From positions 131,065,373 to 131,129,372 of the forward strand of contig OY987299.1 in NCBI GenBank assembly GCA_963920635.1: a DNA stretch of 64,000 nt, in the 5' to 3' direction. The position numbers and the translations under genes are program-made. Below are positions 1 through 11,800 of this stretch, piece after piece; positions within the stretch are counted from its first letter, which is position 1, and the number at the start of each line of letters is the position of its first letter. The notes under the pieces are model-generated. The model was not told where the DNA came from and did not search any database. It saw only the letters and a list, made by a program, of their open reading frames with translations. Source of the stretch: Pseudeuparius sepicola. Lineage: Eukaryota > Arthropoda > Insecta > Coleoptera > Anthribidae.

Positions 1-180
1 CACTATCGGCCTGTAGAATCACTTTTATACCTATTATACGAGCCACGCGGTCGGGTCACACGTCACACAAACTGATAAGCTCCGTCGCGCAACACGTTCG
101 ACAAACAACTGATGCGATGGCTTCGATTGCCTAAGAATTTACACCCATAACTGGTGAAACGACTTCCCTCTCTCCTCTAT
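1..180. other. Edge segment without recognised feature
   Basis: No open frame, repeat or RNA signature was recognised. It is somewhat less AT-rich than what follows and directly abuts the dyad array. Confidence 0.4.
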
Positions 181-322
181 TTAACACGAACTTGTGTTAA
201 TACGTTCAATTTAACACCGGTTAGTGTTAAGGAACACCGAATGGTGTTAAAGAACACCGCGTGGTGTGAACAAACACGAAGCCGTGTTAAAAATATAAAA
301 AAATTACACCCCTAAGTGTTAA
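181..322. repeat. Array of six 20-bp inverted-repeat (dyad) units
   Basis: Six imperfect palindromes of the form NNAACACC-N4-6-GGTGTTAA lie at 181-200, 211-230, 231-250, 251-270, 271-290 and 303-322. The middle four are strictly head-to-tail with a 20-bp period. The outer two are offset by 10-12 bp spacers. The arms (AACAC / GTGTT) are conserved while the centres differ (GAACTT, CGGTTA, GAAT, GCGT, AAGC, CCCTAA). Conserved half-sites with drifting centres are typical of arrayed sites for a dimeric DNA-binding protein, but a satellite or MITE origin is equally possible. No gene adjoins it. Confidence 0.75.
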
Positions 323-1095
323 AATTAACGAATTTGTAGTAGTGTGAATTTTACCAAATGAGGTTTGGTTAAGATATTTGGAATCCACCAATTTTCGTGT
401 CAAATTTTCACCAAATTTCTTTCACCACTTACACGAAGAGGATTTACACCGATTTTTTTTTACTGTGTACTTTTTATACCTAAATGTGGTGGTTGAAGGA
501 AGCTATACATATTTCTCTACTACTATCAATGATCATTACTATTTTTATATCATAGAGATGAAGTCGTTGTCATCCTTACTAAAAGAAATCGCAGTAGCTG
601 TGTTTTATCTCCAATCGACACGATTTGGAAACTTTCGTCGTGCGGTTACAATGGTTTATTTATTGTCCGCTCGTTGACAAAAACAGTGACTATTCCTAGA
701 ATCGGATCAGAAAATAATCAATCACTCGCAAAAGGACAAGCAACTAAAGCTTCTACCATTTGAATTAATCATTCGTCTCGGGTGACAAATTTCGAATTGG
801 GAAATGCGACTCTTGATAGGTAACAAATTGTATCTGGGCGGTCGATGGTGTTCTGTCGCAGAGTTTCGACTATTATCTTCAAGGTGGGATTTTTTATGGA
901 TAAAATTGAATCTGATATACAGGGTATATCTCGGTAAGAATTACAAAAATTTTGATTATTAAGTGTTTCTGCCATAATTGCCATATATTATAATAATAAT
1001 TCATACAAATGCCGATTTGATGAATTTTTTTATACCTATATTTACTTTCAAATCCTTATCAAGACACGCTACACTAATAAATGTAGCTGTAAATA
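323..1095. other. AT-rich spacer
   Basis: It contains one further dyad at 351-372 (TTACCAAA...TTTGGTTAA) just beyond the array and an isolated mariner-type terminus (TATACAGGGT) near 916. The ORFs here are short, AT-rich and unconvincing. Confidence 0.4.
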
Positions 1096-1520
1096 TGACA
1101 CAAAGTTGTGTTTCTTAATGGAAACCATAGTTGGCCATGGCCTCAAAAAATCAGGCATTTTTAGATCTATCCAATTATGGTTTCCATTTAAAAAAACAAA
1201 AGTTTGTGTATATCGAAAATGGCAGCTGTCACGGAAATTAGGACATGATAACCGCATTGGGGACACAATTCCCTCCAACTTTGGTATTTACACTTTTTGT
1301 GTAAAATCAGAAACAACGAAGCTATAGACGGATTAGAATAAATCGCTAAAATTTCATTTTTTCAAAATATCTAGTAATATAATATATGCCTTTCTTCAAA
1401 AATCCATGACGCGTTAAAATAGGTCCACAAAACTGTAATTCTTTATACATTTAACTTTCCTTCTATCTCCGCTAGTTTTCAAGATCCCCATACTGATCAT
1501 AAAAAAAAACTCATCCTGTA
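1096..1520. repeat. Hairpin plus truncated foldback-element end
   Basis: 1101-1133 and 1171-1208 form an inverted repeat around GGAAACCATAGTTGG. From about 1345 to 1520 the sequence (TTTCAAAATATCTAGT, GATCCCCATA, ending CATCCTGTATA) matches the right arm of the foldback element at 58231-59690. This is a truncated member of the same mariner-type family. Confidence 0.6.
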
Positions 1521-2279
1521 TAAACATTATGTAGAAAATGGTCTTGTCGTGACGTTACAGCCCATGCCTGTCAAATATGACATTTAAAATAAAAATTATG
1601 ATAAATGGGGTTTTAAAATGTATTCGTATTGTATTATTGGGCGTCTATGTCTATTTTTAGAAGGATATTCGTTTTTTTCTTATTTGATATTCCAGAAATT
1701 AAAACTGACACCTTAAAATTCAATACCAAACTGTAGCTTATCATTTTGATTTTGAAATTTCAAAATATAGAAGTGTTTTGTGTCAAAATTTTACAACACT
1801 GGCCCAGGGCATGAACTTAGCTTAAAAGAGTCTGTACCAATATTGTGTTGTTACACATTAACTATTTTAAAAAATCTTATTTTTGAGTTGAAATTTATTT
1901 TTATTTTTATGGCTTAGTAAGAAAGCAACCAGTAAATAATTGTCTCAAGTTATTTTGCGAGAAAAATATCGTGTAACAGTTTGAAGAGATATAATGAAGA
2001 AAAAACAAATATCCTGATATCTTTCTAAAAATTGGCATCTAACATATCTGTTTCCAATACTTCCAAAGGCAAACCCAATTTTTCCCAATTTTTAGTTTTA
2101 AATGTCAAATTTGACAAGCATAGGCTGTGTCGTCAAGGCTCTCTTTAGGTGTAATATGCTCCAACATATCCCAAAATAATGTTTCAAAAAAATCGTATAA
2201 TAGAAATTTTTTCCATTTGGTGCAAACTTTATGAATAGCACTGTATATTATTACTTAGAAAAAAAATTTAACCAAAAAA
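1521..2279. other. AT-rich spacer, nothing recognised
   Basis: No coding potential or clear repeat structure is visible. Confidence 0.4.
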
Positions 2280-3143
2280 TTAAAACCGACTTCAAAAATT
2301 TGCCTGTGTGCAAACTGCACTAAAAATTAAAAAAAAAATAATAACAAAAGATAACACCGACTTCACAAATTATTTGCCCGTATGCAAATTTCAAGTAAAA
2401 TTTTAGAAATCTTTTTCTCTTTCTAAATTGGCAAGGCAAGGAATTTAAATCAATTTAGATATGAATACGTCATATCCTACATACATCATAACTTACTGTT
2501 ACCGACTCCAAAGATAATTTTTTTGTTAAATTTTATTTCTTATTTTTTGTGAATTATTAAGAATTATCAAAATCGGTCCATTAAATTCCATCCCCTATTT
2601 GTCCAACCTTAGAATTGAAATTTTACTCTTCAAATTTAATTTCTCTTCAAATTTAAATGTAACCACCCCTAAGGTAACCCCTTTCTAATAAAATAAGAAT
2701 CATCCAAATAGGTCCAATATGAACTTTCATCTCTCATTTATCTACCCTTAGGGGTGAAATTTTTTCTTTAAATTTAAATGGGAGCGCACCTAAGGTACCC
2801 CCTTTCCAATAAAGAAAGAATCATCGAAATCGGTTCAATATGAAATTTCATCTCCTATTTTCCACGCTTACGGGTGGAATTATTTCTTCAAATTTAAATG
2901 GGGCCACCTGTAAGGTACTCCCTTTCTAATAAAAAAGAATCATCGAAATCGGTTCAATATGAAATTTCATCCCGTTTTTGTTCACCCTTAAGGGTGGATT
3001 TTTTTTCGAATTTAAATGGGTATACTCTTCCAATAAAAAAATAATTGTGCAAATCGGTTTATAAATGACGGAGTTCTGAGGTAACAAACATAAAAAAATA
3101 CAACCGAATTGATAACCTCCTCCTTTTTTGAAGTCGGTTAAAA
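2280..3143. mobile_element. Non-autonomous element with CCGACTTC terminal inverted repeats
   Basis: The left end TTAAAACCGACTTCAAAAA (2280-2298) is inverted at the right end (TTTTTTGAAGTCGGTTAA, 3124-3141). A second partial CCGACTTC motif lies at 2357. The interior is mostly the tandem array described separately. No transposase is present. Ends of this kind are widespread in insect genomes; I cannot assign the superfamily from the sequence alone. Confidence 0.65.
2561..3060. repeat. Tandem repeat, about 120-bp unit, four copies plus a partial
   Basis: Units begin at about 2561, 2697, 2818, 2937 and (partial) 3041. Each has the order ATCGAAATCGGTTC, ATGAAATTTCATC, a C-rich block with GGGTGGAA, AAATTTAAATGG, then TAAGGTA and TTTCTAATAAA. 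Spacing shrinks from 136 to 105 bp through small indels. Units 3 and 4 are the most alike, which suggests recent duplication at that end. Confidence 0.85.
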
Positions 3144-3229
3144 ATAATGCCTATACAAAAAAATCATGTTATTCTTTGGTTTTAGTTCGTTTTAAAAGCG
3201 TGTTATAAAAAAACATTCTCGGGGGAACT

Positions 3230-3720
3230 GCAGGGAGCGGGGTAGCGGGCAGTCCCCAAAACTACAGATCCTTAACCCCCGTGCAACATTGTAGGTTATG
3301 TAGCCCCATTGTCGCCGTCCCAAATACCAAAAGGAAAGTGTCGCAACTCACGAAAAATGTCGGACCCGCGCCGCCTACGACGCGACGATAACGAATGCAG
3401 GGGCCATAAACTCGATTCGCGACGTCTTACAAAGAAATATACATATAATAAAAATCCATAATCAGCATAAGGCACACGTCGCCGCAGCGCCGCGCGCTTT
3501 TTGTATAGAAAGCGCCGCATTTGCATATCGGAATTGGCCAACGCGGCCGGGCGTTATTGTTTTTAAATTTAAACTTTCACATAAAAAAGCCATAGGTCGG
3601 CAAGAGGCCCCGAGATGCGCCGCCCGATAAGGAACTGCGCGAGGCTTTTGAAAAATTGTCGATTTTCGCGAGGCGCGTTGTAGGTATCGTAATTCGTTTG
3701 ACATTTCACTTCCTTCGTAG
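3230..3720. other. GC-richer island, candidate host regulatory DNA
   Basis: A sharp CpG-rich departure from the AT-rich surroundings with no terminal repeats and no second copy seen in the window. It contains homeodomain-like words (CCATAAAC, GCCATAGG), a GATAAGG word and TTATTGTTTTT. Frames are open on the minus strand but arginine-rich and low-complexity, as expected from CpG-rich DNA rather than from a protein. Regulatory function is inference. Confidence 0.3.
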
Positions 3721-3730
3721 CCTTACGAGA

Positions 3731-5431
3731 TATCCGGACAGGTACGGCTTTGAAATTTTTCTTTTAGTTATAGCTGGACCAACATTATATTAAAGACCTG
3801 TGCATAGCGCTGTTTCAAGCGATCGCCACTGGCGCCACACGACGAAACAAATTTACACGTTGGTTTAATGTTAAAACACCTTTGTTGTAGAATCTTTTAT
3901 AAAATAGAAATATGCAAAATGTGTCTGTTACAACGAATTTAATACACAAAATAAAATAAAATATTTGTTTGTTAGGTACTATGTCCCTCTAATTTGACAA
4001 GTTCACATGGCATATTTCCATACATTTTCTTAAGAAAAGCGAGTCTGAAAAGCAAGCAAGAGTATTTGGTACCTTTTGGTTTGAAATGAAGTCCATGGCT
4101 AGTTGTGTATTGTAAGTAAGCATAAAACGCATTAGATTTTTAAGTTTCTTCTTTATATGGAAGACTATTGGTTCGGTTTGGAGCTATAAACAAAATTTTC
4201 TATTTTCATTCTAGCATACGTTACAAAATACTCTTCCAAAATAATATCTAGAATTTTCGCTTCTTCAGCTGGTTGATCAGATCATCCCATAATTCCAAAA
4301 TTGTGTTTAGTCTTCTGCAATTCACCGAATGGTCTGTGCAGTGTGCATACCATTTTCTTCATGTGCATGGAAATTTCATGTTATCACAAACAAATCTACC
4401 TATAAAAGCTGTGTTAATAGAATAAAACTGCTAAATACTGGACGCAAAGACAATTCGTTACCGTAAAAAGAAGGCAAATCGTAATAAAGCTGGATATTTA
4501 AAATTTTGGACATTTTAATCGTCGGTAACTGACATACCAATAACTACAGAATACCCCCTATTACCTAAAATAATTCGCCATTTTTTTCATCGAGTGGCGC
4601 CACCCCAGTCCGTAAACAACAATGAAATATGACGTCATGCTCGGGTGTTTAATATAGTGTCGGTCCAGGTTATAGTAAGTAATAAATTGTAAATGGGAAA
4701 ACTGTAACAATTAATTTGAGTTAATGGATGGTAAAAATGACATTGTAAAGCAAATATTTCATATTAATATAAGCCTCACAAACGCTTCATTTTTAATTTT
4801 TTTTTCGCCACCAAACTGATTAAAAGACAGCTCTTTCAAGTTGCGCCTGGAAAATTCATAAATTCTTAACAGAAAATGAACGAAACTTTGAACGTTTAAC
4901 TCAAAAAATAACAAATTTGTTTTCTGAGCTTTTGGAGAATAAATCGTCCTCCTTTCTCAAAGATCATGTCACGTCAATGTTAAATGACAGATTAATAAAT
5001 GTCAAGTTAAAATGTCATGACAACAGGCTTATCATTGTCAGCCTGTTAAGAAACGTAAAAAAATCAATTATTAAAATACGAGTTCACGTGACAATATAGT
5101 AGCCCTTTGGGCCCACTCTAACGGTATGCCTATGGTTTTCCGAAGAATTTTCTATTTTGAACTTCATTATAAAACACATGGCAGCCTGACTAAAATCATA
5201 TCAAAAAGCATATTTTTAGAATAAATGAAAACTCAGTTTTTCATATGAAGAAGCCATAGGATGACTCTCTGATTCATACCTTATTATTGTGAAAATATAC
5301 GCACCATAATGCCCTTTGAAAGGCATACTGAGTAAAATCACGTTAAAAATCTGTCACTGTGAATTACTGTCAATAAAGAAAAAGAAACCTCAAATTCTCA
5401 CGTAGTAAACAACCAATTTCATTCCAATAAA
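3731..5431. other. AT-rich spacer
   Basis: No gene, terminal repeat or tandem repeat was recognised. Short open frames here lack any family signature. Confidence 0.4.
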
Positions 5432-5867
5432 TGACTACGTTTATCTCGACGCGTTCGATCCGATTGAGAGAGGTTTGAATTCATTGGAACGGACTCAAAT
5501 AGACGGCGTAAACCCTACAGATTGAAATTCAATCAGATTTCAAGCCGCTATTTCCAAACAGAAGTTGGCCAGAATGTGCACCAACCTACTGTAGAATAAG
5601 TATAATAAGATTAATAATAATTGAGCCTTGAAGAAGTCGTAATATAACGACGAAACGTCTGGAAAATTTAGACCAGTTTTTTTGTTGCTTATGCAGAGCC
5701 CTAACCTTGCTATCCAGTACAACTAATAATAAGATAATGTCCCTAGGGAGGATTGAAAACCGTAGGATTCAATACTGATGATGTAAATGCAGAATTATAA
5801 AAGATTTGACATCACTCAATCGGATCCATTACAATCCGATCGAGTTGTCACGAGATAAACGTAGTCA
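5432..5867. mobile_element. 436-bp TIR element (TGACTACGTTTATCTCG ends)
   Basis: TGACTACGTTTATCTCG at 5432-5448 is repeated inverted at 5851-5867. Subterminal CGATCCGATTGAG / CTCAATCGGATCC blocks also pair. It is non-coding. Near 5630-5665 it carries TGAAGAAGTCGT...ACGACGAAACGT, a small GTCGT/ACGAC stem followed by GAAAC. That layout resembles the ribozyme-like motif near Penelope-like element termini, so it could instead be a PLE-derived fragment. Confidence 0.65.
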
Positions 5868-5897
5868 ATGACACCCATCGCTTCAGCAACAAAACAA

Positions 5898-6622
5898 TAT
5901 AGTCCTCCTTACGGCAGAATGCGTGCGACGTAAGGGGGAAGAACTCGCAAAATTATAGAATTAGTCACAGTTCAGGGGCGTAGCTCAATTTTGTGTAACT
6001 CACTGACTTAATTTTCATATAATTGTTATTATTTAATTTATTGTTAATATTATTCTGAACGGTGATGCCTTAGACTATGGAGGAAGGCAAACCCTTATAA
6101 CATTGGCAATTATTTCTCTAGCTTGAGAATGCAACGTTCTTCCCTGTTTACTCATTTTGCACACGTTAACTCCCGAACATACGAAACGCCACTGGGCTCT
6201 ATGAACCGGCGGAAAAAACTTGCCAGCGGCCTAAAAAATGAGGTCTGTGTGGTAGACCAAATACGCAGTTAACTTTACGTACTATAGAAACAGGCACAAA
6301 ACGCGTTGGCTAACTGCTTTTGTCAGCCGACTGCTTGGTAGAGGTGCTGTGTTGCCGTATTTCAAAGGCGATGGTAGACGCGACGATCTTGAAAAAAATA
6401 TAATAGGTGTTTTAGCACACCGCGTTAAAAATAAATGATAAACAAAAATGGGTAAGTGGTCCCGTGATGCGAGCTTTATTTTTTCGGTATAACAGAGTTT
6501 AGAAATTCGGCTTCAATATGATAAAACTTGTATTCGCCAATAAATAACGACTACTCGTATAGGAAATCTCGCAACGCTGCCCGCATTCTTTAGAAACGTT
6601 TTCTTTCGTGCTTTGGACTATA
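5898..6622 (+). mobile_element. Dispersed ~720-bp element, copy 1 (TATAGTCC ends)
   Basis: Begins TATAGTCCTCC (5898) and ends GGACTATA (6615-6622), an 8-bp terminal inverted repeat. Essentially the whole length is present in inverted orientation at 40788-41505, with substitutions and small indels. Shared landmarks include ACGGCAGAATGCGTGCGAC, GGGGCGTAGCT, AACGCGTTTTGTGCC (in the other copy) and GCAACGCTGCCCGCATTC. No ORF is conserved between copies, so it is probably a non-autonomous DNA element or solo terminal repeat. Confidence 0.8.
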
Positions 6623-6639
6623 CCAGCCCTCTATGTCTA

Positions 6640-6990
6640 AGTGGGTACCCAGGAAGCAAGCGTCGCTGGTTGAGCTGGCACGAGCGACCGGCCGCATAAA
6701 AACTAGGAAGTGGGTACCGAGTCCGGCACCGGTGGTACTGCACCTTGCGCCGGCCCGCTTAGGGTAATTGGTCGCGTACCCGCTCCGCGTGGCCTGTGCA
6801 TAATTCGTGCCTAATTTGGTACGTGCGCGGGTTAGTCTGGGAGGGCGTGGGACCAACTGCCCAGAACGAAAGTGGTGCCGTCTAATTCTCGGGGGGGTAC
6901 CACCTCGGCAATCGGAGCGGTACGTCGTGGAGTCTCTCCGCATGGGACGGATTTTGGCATGACGCGCCGTCACGATGTCGTAAAATGGAT
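6640..6990. other. GC-rich segment with partial inverted copy downstream
   Basis: This CpG-rich block includes 6640-6755. Its reverse complement is diverged but alignable with 9135-9245, sharing GCAAGGTGCAGTACCAC exactly. An open minus-strand frame (6590-6973) is arginine-rich and reads through CpG-rich sequence; I do not regard it as a gene. Confidence 0.45.
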
Positions 6991-6993
6991 TTG

Positions 6994-7192
6994 GGTTAAT
7001 GCTAGGTCTTGTTGGGAGGAATTTGAAGAAAGTCCACGTCCTAATTCATATATTTGTCTCAGCACGTAGACAGAGTACCTACTCAGATGTTCCCTGCGTT
7101 AAACCTTCTGTGCCAATCATCACAGAACATAAAAAACAGGACTTATGTTTCTTCCTCAACTTTGACGAATTTATACACCGCTGCATATGCAA
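6994..7192 (+). repeat. Tandem duplication, unit 1 (~200 bp)
   Basis: From GGTTAAT through GCATATGCAA, it is about nine-tenths identical by eye to 8939-9138 in the same orientation. The two units were probably head-to-tail before the 7193-8933 insertion separated them. A short open frame is common to both but contains no recognisable domain. Confidence 0.85.
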
Positions 7193-8933
7193 CCCAAATA
7201 ACATTTTTTGTTTTATAAGTGTCGCTGAGAAGCAACCATTACTAATATAAAACTTGAAGCCGCTTAAGAAGTTGCGAAAACTTTCCCGTTACAATTAAGG
7301 AACCCTTATATGCCTTAAATCGACCAATTTATAACTGCGTCCTTAGTTCTTCTGGTTAGGTACTTAAGTTTCTTCTCAAGCGCTTTTGGACATCCTTATA
7401 AAACTTCTCTTTTATTCGTACTGCGCATGTCTTACAATATATTACTTGTCTCTCTTTATTCCACTGTGATATTAAAAAAATCATCTTTATTGCTTGAAAC
7501 GAATTGGACAGTTTGTTTTCTCAAAGTTGACATATCATGTTTTGTCTCTTCAAATCATCCATGCTTGCTATTTTGATCATAGAAAAAAAGAAGACTCGAT
7601 CTCAGGAGAGCAATAAATTCACGTGCAACTTTTTCGGATTCTTACCTCCAGAATTCACGGGCTCTGCAAATACGATGTGTTTTGATGGAATCGTTTTTAT
7701 TTATTTTCACTAAACAACTATAAATATGATACATAATGATTAGTTCATAAGTTTACGTCGAGAAAAGTAACGAAATATATTATAAGATAAGCTTGTAGTT
7801 AATTTTCCTTGATGAATTTAAATCTAACCTATAACAGTAAAAATCTTAAGATGGCAGCCATTAATCTTTGGTTATAGATTTCACCATAGGTTTTATAATG
7901 TACCCCACAACTGTTATAAAAAATGTGGTTGCTGAAAGTTATATAGTAATAACTTTAGTTAACTCAAATCACCAATTTTAGTGACACCTGGAAACCTAAG
8001 AATTTGAGCTATACTTCAATAAAACTAAAAGTAAATTTTGCAACTATTGATAATACAAGTAACCCTTATATCACCCAAAGTAGCACGCGCACGCGCATAT
8101 TATGTAAGAACGAATATACGACATAACCTCTAATTCAGTTTTAGTATCTGCATCAGGAACATTATTAATAATTGTGATTAGGTATTGTGTGTGTTTTACG
8201 AGCAAAATTTCATTTAAAATTGTACAGTACAACCACAAGAACCTGGCAAAAGTACTTCTAGTTTATTAGTTGTACCGAGCGCATGCGCAAATTGCAGAAA
8301 GAAAGGGAAATTCAGACAAAGATACCAGTAATAAAGGCGAAATAGGGAAGAAAATATAAGTGACAGTGAATAAAATTAATAACCATTATTCAACGCCTGT
8401 TTTGTGTTTTTATTTACTCATTGTTATTTTGTTTTACCGTACAAGTTTTTGAAGTTCTGTTATTTTATGTTCTTATTATAAGAGATAGCTAGGACTACAG
8501 AAGAATGCGTAGATCGAAATAATTTTTTTCGTTTGCATAAGGGAATTGAAATTACTTGAGGTTTTTTAATTTATTTGGAGAAGACCATTATAACTATAGC
8601 TCTTAGAAGTTATATAGATAGCAGTCTCTTAATTTCACAGAAGGAACAAAAAGGTGTTTAGAGTTACCTCTATAAAACCTAGCCCTACAGGTTTTATAAA
8701 GTAGTTTCCAAGACCATTATATAACTCGGTTATAAAACTTTTGGTAACAGGAACTCTAGGTTTTATTAAAAAGGTTAGAAACAACAGTTCGTGGTCTTAT
8801 TATAAACCTATCAGTAACCGGTCATCTAGAAGTCACTAATAAAACTTTAGAAACATTTAGTTGCTTTTATTACTATTAAAAAGCTGATATTAAATTAATG
8901 GTTACTAAAGGTAATCGAAAATGTTACTTAAGG
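7193..8933. mobile_element. 1.74-kb non-coding insertion with imperfect TIRs
   Basis: Left end CCCAAATAACATTTT and right end AAAATGTTACTTAAGG are imperfect inverted repeats extending about 60 bp (with ATATTA and TAATGGTT blocks). It is flanked by the direct repeat TGCAA (7188-7192 and 8934-8938), a plausible 5-bp target duplication. The interior has many TTATAAAAC motifs in both orientations and no coding signature. Confidence 0.5.
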
Positions 8934-8938
8934 TGCAA

Positions 8939-9138
8939 GGGTTAATGTTAGGTCTTGTTGGGAGGAATTTGAAGAAAGTCCACGTCCCAATTCATATATT
9001 TATCTCAACGCGTAGACAGAGTACCCACTCACATGTTCCCTGTGTTAAACCTTTTGTGCCAATCATCACCGAACATAAAAAAACGGGGCTTATGTTTCTT
9101 CCTAAACTTTGACGAAGTTCTACACCGCTGCATATGCA
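8939..9138 (+). repeat. Tandem duplication, unit 2 (~200 bp)
   Basis: This is the partner of 6994-7192. It continues without interruption into AGGTGCAGTACCAC, showing the pre-insertion junction that unit 1 lost. Confidence 0.85.
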
Positions 9139-10023
9139 AGGTGCAGTACCACAACCAGACTAAGCACACCTATTTACTACACTTACGCGACAGCTGCTGG
9201 TACGTGGTTATCCAACCAACAAGTTCCTTCCTGGTCACGTAGGGCACAAGACCATTGTTTTATGGAAATTGGTCGTGTGTCTATGTGCGTGGTCGCGTGC
9301 CAACGTACACTGAACGAAAAAAGTACGTAGGTACCTAATATTAAAAAAGTTGTTTAATATATTATGTCCAATGTAAGGGTTTGTTAATATTATGAATCTG
9401 TTCGTTAATCTCCATATCAATGTAGATGTTTATTGACAATGAAGGTGTTAATAAATAGTATGAATTGACGAATGCATTTGTAAATATTATAAAAACTGAA
9501 CATTGAATTAACGAATATGTTTCTTAATTTTAAAAACGCTTTACATTGAAACAATGACTTTGTCTGTTAATACTATGAACTGATCATTGAAATGTCTTTG
9601 TTAATGAGTATACTATGAAAACTCAGATAATAATTAATTTATCGAAAATTTTGTACAGAAACTAATCGGTTATTCAGGTGATACAGTACCTACGTGTTTT
9701 GTAGTTAAATTGGAACAAAAATCAAGTTTGAACAAAATGTTGTAATAATACAAAAGACATTAGGTACGTTTTATTATTACTTACCAAAATATAGCTATAT
9801 CCATTTGGCAAGAACTCTTTTTCAATTATAATATTAATATTTTAAAATGCACACCCTGTATATTTTTATATATTTGAAATCTGCTCATTGTATTCATTCG
9901 CCTTTAAAAAAATATGGTTGCATTTTCCCATAGTCCAAATTTGTATACAACCTGTTGATTCAGTAAAGAAATTACATTGAACTTAAGACATTTTAAAGTT
10001 CATCCATATTTTAAGGATGACTA
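9139..10023. other. AT-rich spacer with GTTAAT-type degenerate repeats
   Basis: 9340-9610 has loosely repeated words (TTTGTTAATATTATGAA, AATGACTTTGTCTGTTAAT) suggesting a decayed short tandem array. A solitary mariner-type right end (CACCCTGTATAT) lies at about 9848. No gene was seen. Confidence 0.4.
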
Positions 10024-10458
10024 CCAATGACGTCAGAACCTATAGACAGGTTTGTTTTGATAAACGCTTGACGCCCAGAAATAATCACAATCTAAGCGCT
10101 CCATTAAATTATTCCGAAAATGTCGCGAGATTGTAAGAAATTGCCCCTTTTTGTCGAGCCGTAGCGAACTTATTTCGACCCTGGGCTCGGAGGCTGGCGT
10201 CGTTAGACCATCCCCCGAGTCTTCAGGTGAGGTTCCAATGCTTCCGGCGCCCCTAAACAAGAAAAACATGCGATATCTAAGTGTGATTCTGGAGGAACTA
10301 TAACCGGGAATCTCCGGGTGTATAGTTGGTTGATGGTTGACTTTCTGTCTTTGTTTGTAGCATGTTTTTGGAGTAGTATGGATATATTTAATCTTGGAGT
10401 CAAAATAAAGTCAATTTTAACAATGGTGCACCACGTCTATAGGTTTTGACGTCATTGG
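10024..10458. mobile_element. 435-bp MITE with TGACGTCA-containing TIRs
   Basis: CCAATGACGTCAGAACCTAT at the left end is inverted at the right (ATAGGTTTTGACGTCATTGG, 10439-10458) with one mismatch. Each end carries the perfect palindrome TGACGTCA. The interior is non-coding. No clear target duplication was seen. Confidence 0.75.
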
Positions 10459-11475
10459 CGAATACTTATCATCGTTTATGACATTTTTTCCTATATAAGG
10501 TATACCTACCCGCAAAAGATTCATTTTTGAAAAAATAAACATCAAAGTGCAAAATTGAAAGCTTCACAATGACCAAATTTCAAATATCACCGCTTTTCTG
10601 AACACCCTGTATAAAACTAAATAAACGCTAAAAAAGCTTGCTTTGGCTTCTACAACTCTTATCTGAAACTTTTTTTCCTAACTTCAAAATAGAAAAAATA
10701 TACGTGATCACATGGTACAGTGGATTTCCGAAAAGAAAATAATAATAATATGAAATAATAACATGCCTCTATTATGTTTTCAGCAACAAATTTCGATGAT
10801 TGTACCTATATCTTTACAGTTCCTTGAGGTTTCTCTAAAAGTAAACAAATGAAAATTAAAATTTTAGTATCTAAGAGTTGCTTTGGGACCAAAAGTGTAA
10901 GAGTACCTAATTTTCTTTTAGGCCTGTTTTTAATATCCCTTTTAATAAGTGCATTTTTGAAAGCGAATACATTATGTATTTCGACGCCTATATACGCTTG
11001 ACATTTGGTTTTGAGATAGTACCTAATATTTAACCTATAGCGTTGATTGTCGTAAGCCAGTCAACGCCTATAGATTCAAAATTATAGCAATAAGAATTAT
11101 TAAATTATTTACTATCAGCTTTGAGTTATTCCTTCACTCAATGTTCTCAGTTAATGGTTTCCATCGCATTAATATCCAGTTTTATTCAATCTGTCAAAAT
11201 CCATGTCAACCTAAAGATAAAAAAATATATGCGAAACAAAAAACTGTTAAATAGTTGAAAAAATTATCAGCTTATCTGCTTGTAATAGGTTATGATCATG
11301 AATTTGTTATATTAAACTACACGGTTTCTCCTGCCTTGAATTTAACGAATTCTAGTAATGATATTAATGTTTTATACATCGGGGCAATGTAAAATTCCTC
11401 AACAATCGCCAATCGGTGTAGGTACATTTACATTAATATTACGTACGACTTTCTTTCAGTGTAGGCAATGTACAG
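10459..11475. other. AT-rich spacer
   Basis: A solitary mariner-type right terminus (AACACCCTGTATAA) occurs at about 10609, and a left terminus (TACAGGGTGATTC) starts at about 11472. No gene was recognised. Confidence 0.4.
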
Positions 11476-11800
11476 GGTGATTCTTTAACAGTGGCGAGAT
11501 CTCGATAGTTTTCAATTAGTTTCTTTTTACAGTATTTTTGAATAACAAATTGCAAGAAAGCCGCCCAGAATGCGTTGGAGCGCGACTGTTATACAGAACC
11601 CGACAAAATCGAAGGTGGCCTGTGTCGCCTGCCAAGTGTCGAAGAGGAGCCACCTCCCGTGACCCAATCAATGGCACGATAATTAAAACATCTGAAAGTA
11701 ATAAGGAGGCCGTGACGAGGCTTTTCGGCGAACAATCGACGTTTGACGGCGTGCGCCCAACCTGCCACTAATAACATTAAAATAGATTCGATTAAACGCA
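11476..11800. other. GC-richer island, candidate host sequence
   Basis: A balanced-composition stretch (about 11560-11760), apparently single-copy in the window, with an open plus-strand frame. That frame has no canonical start or recognisable domain. The TAATTAAA word near 11680 is homeodomain-like. A conserved non-coding element is the likeliest explanation, but this is inference. Confidence 0.25.

Noticed and set aside
6590..6973. 127-codon minus-strand frame
   Set aside because: It overlaps the end of a dispersed non-coding repeat and a diverged inverted copy. Low-complexity Arg/Thr composition and no domain.
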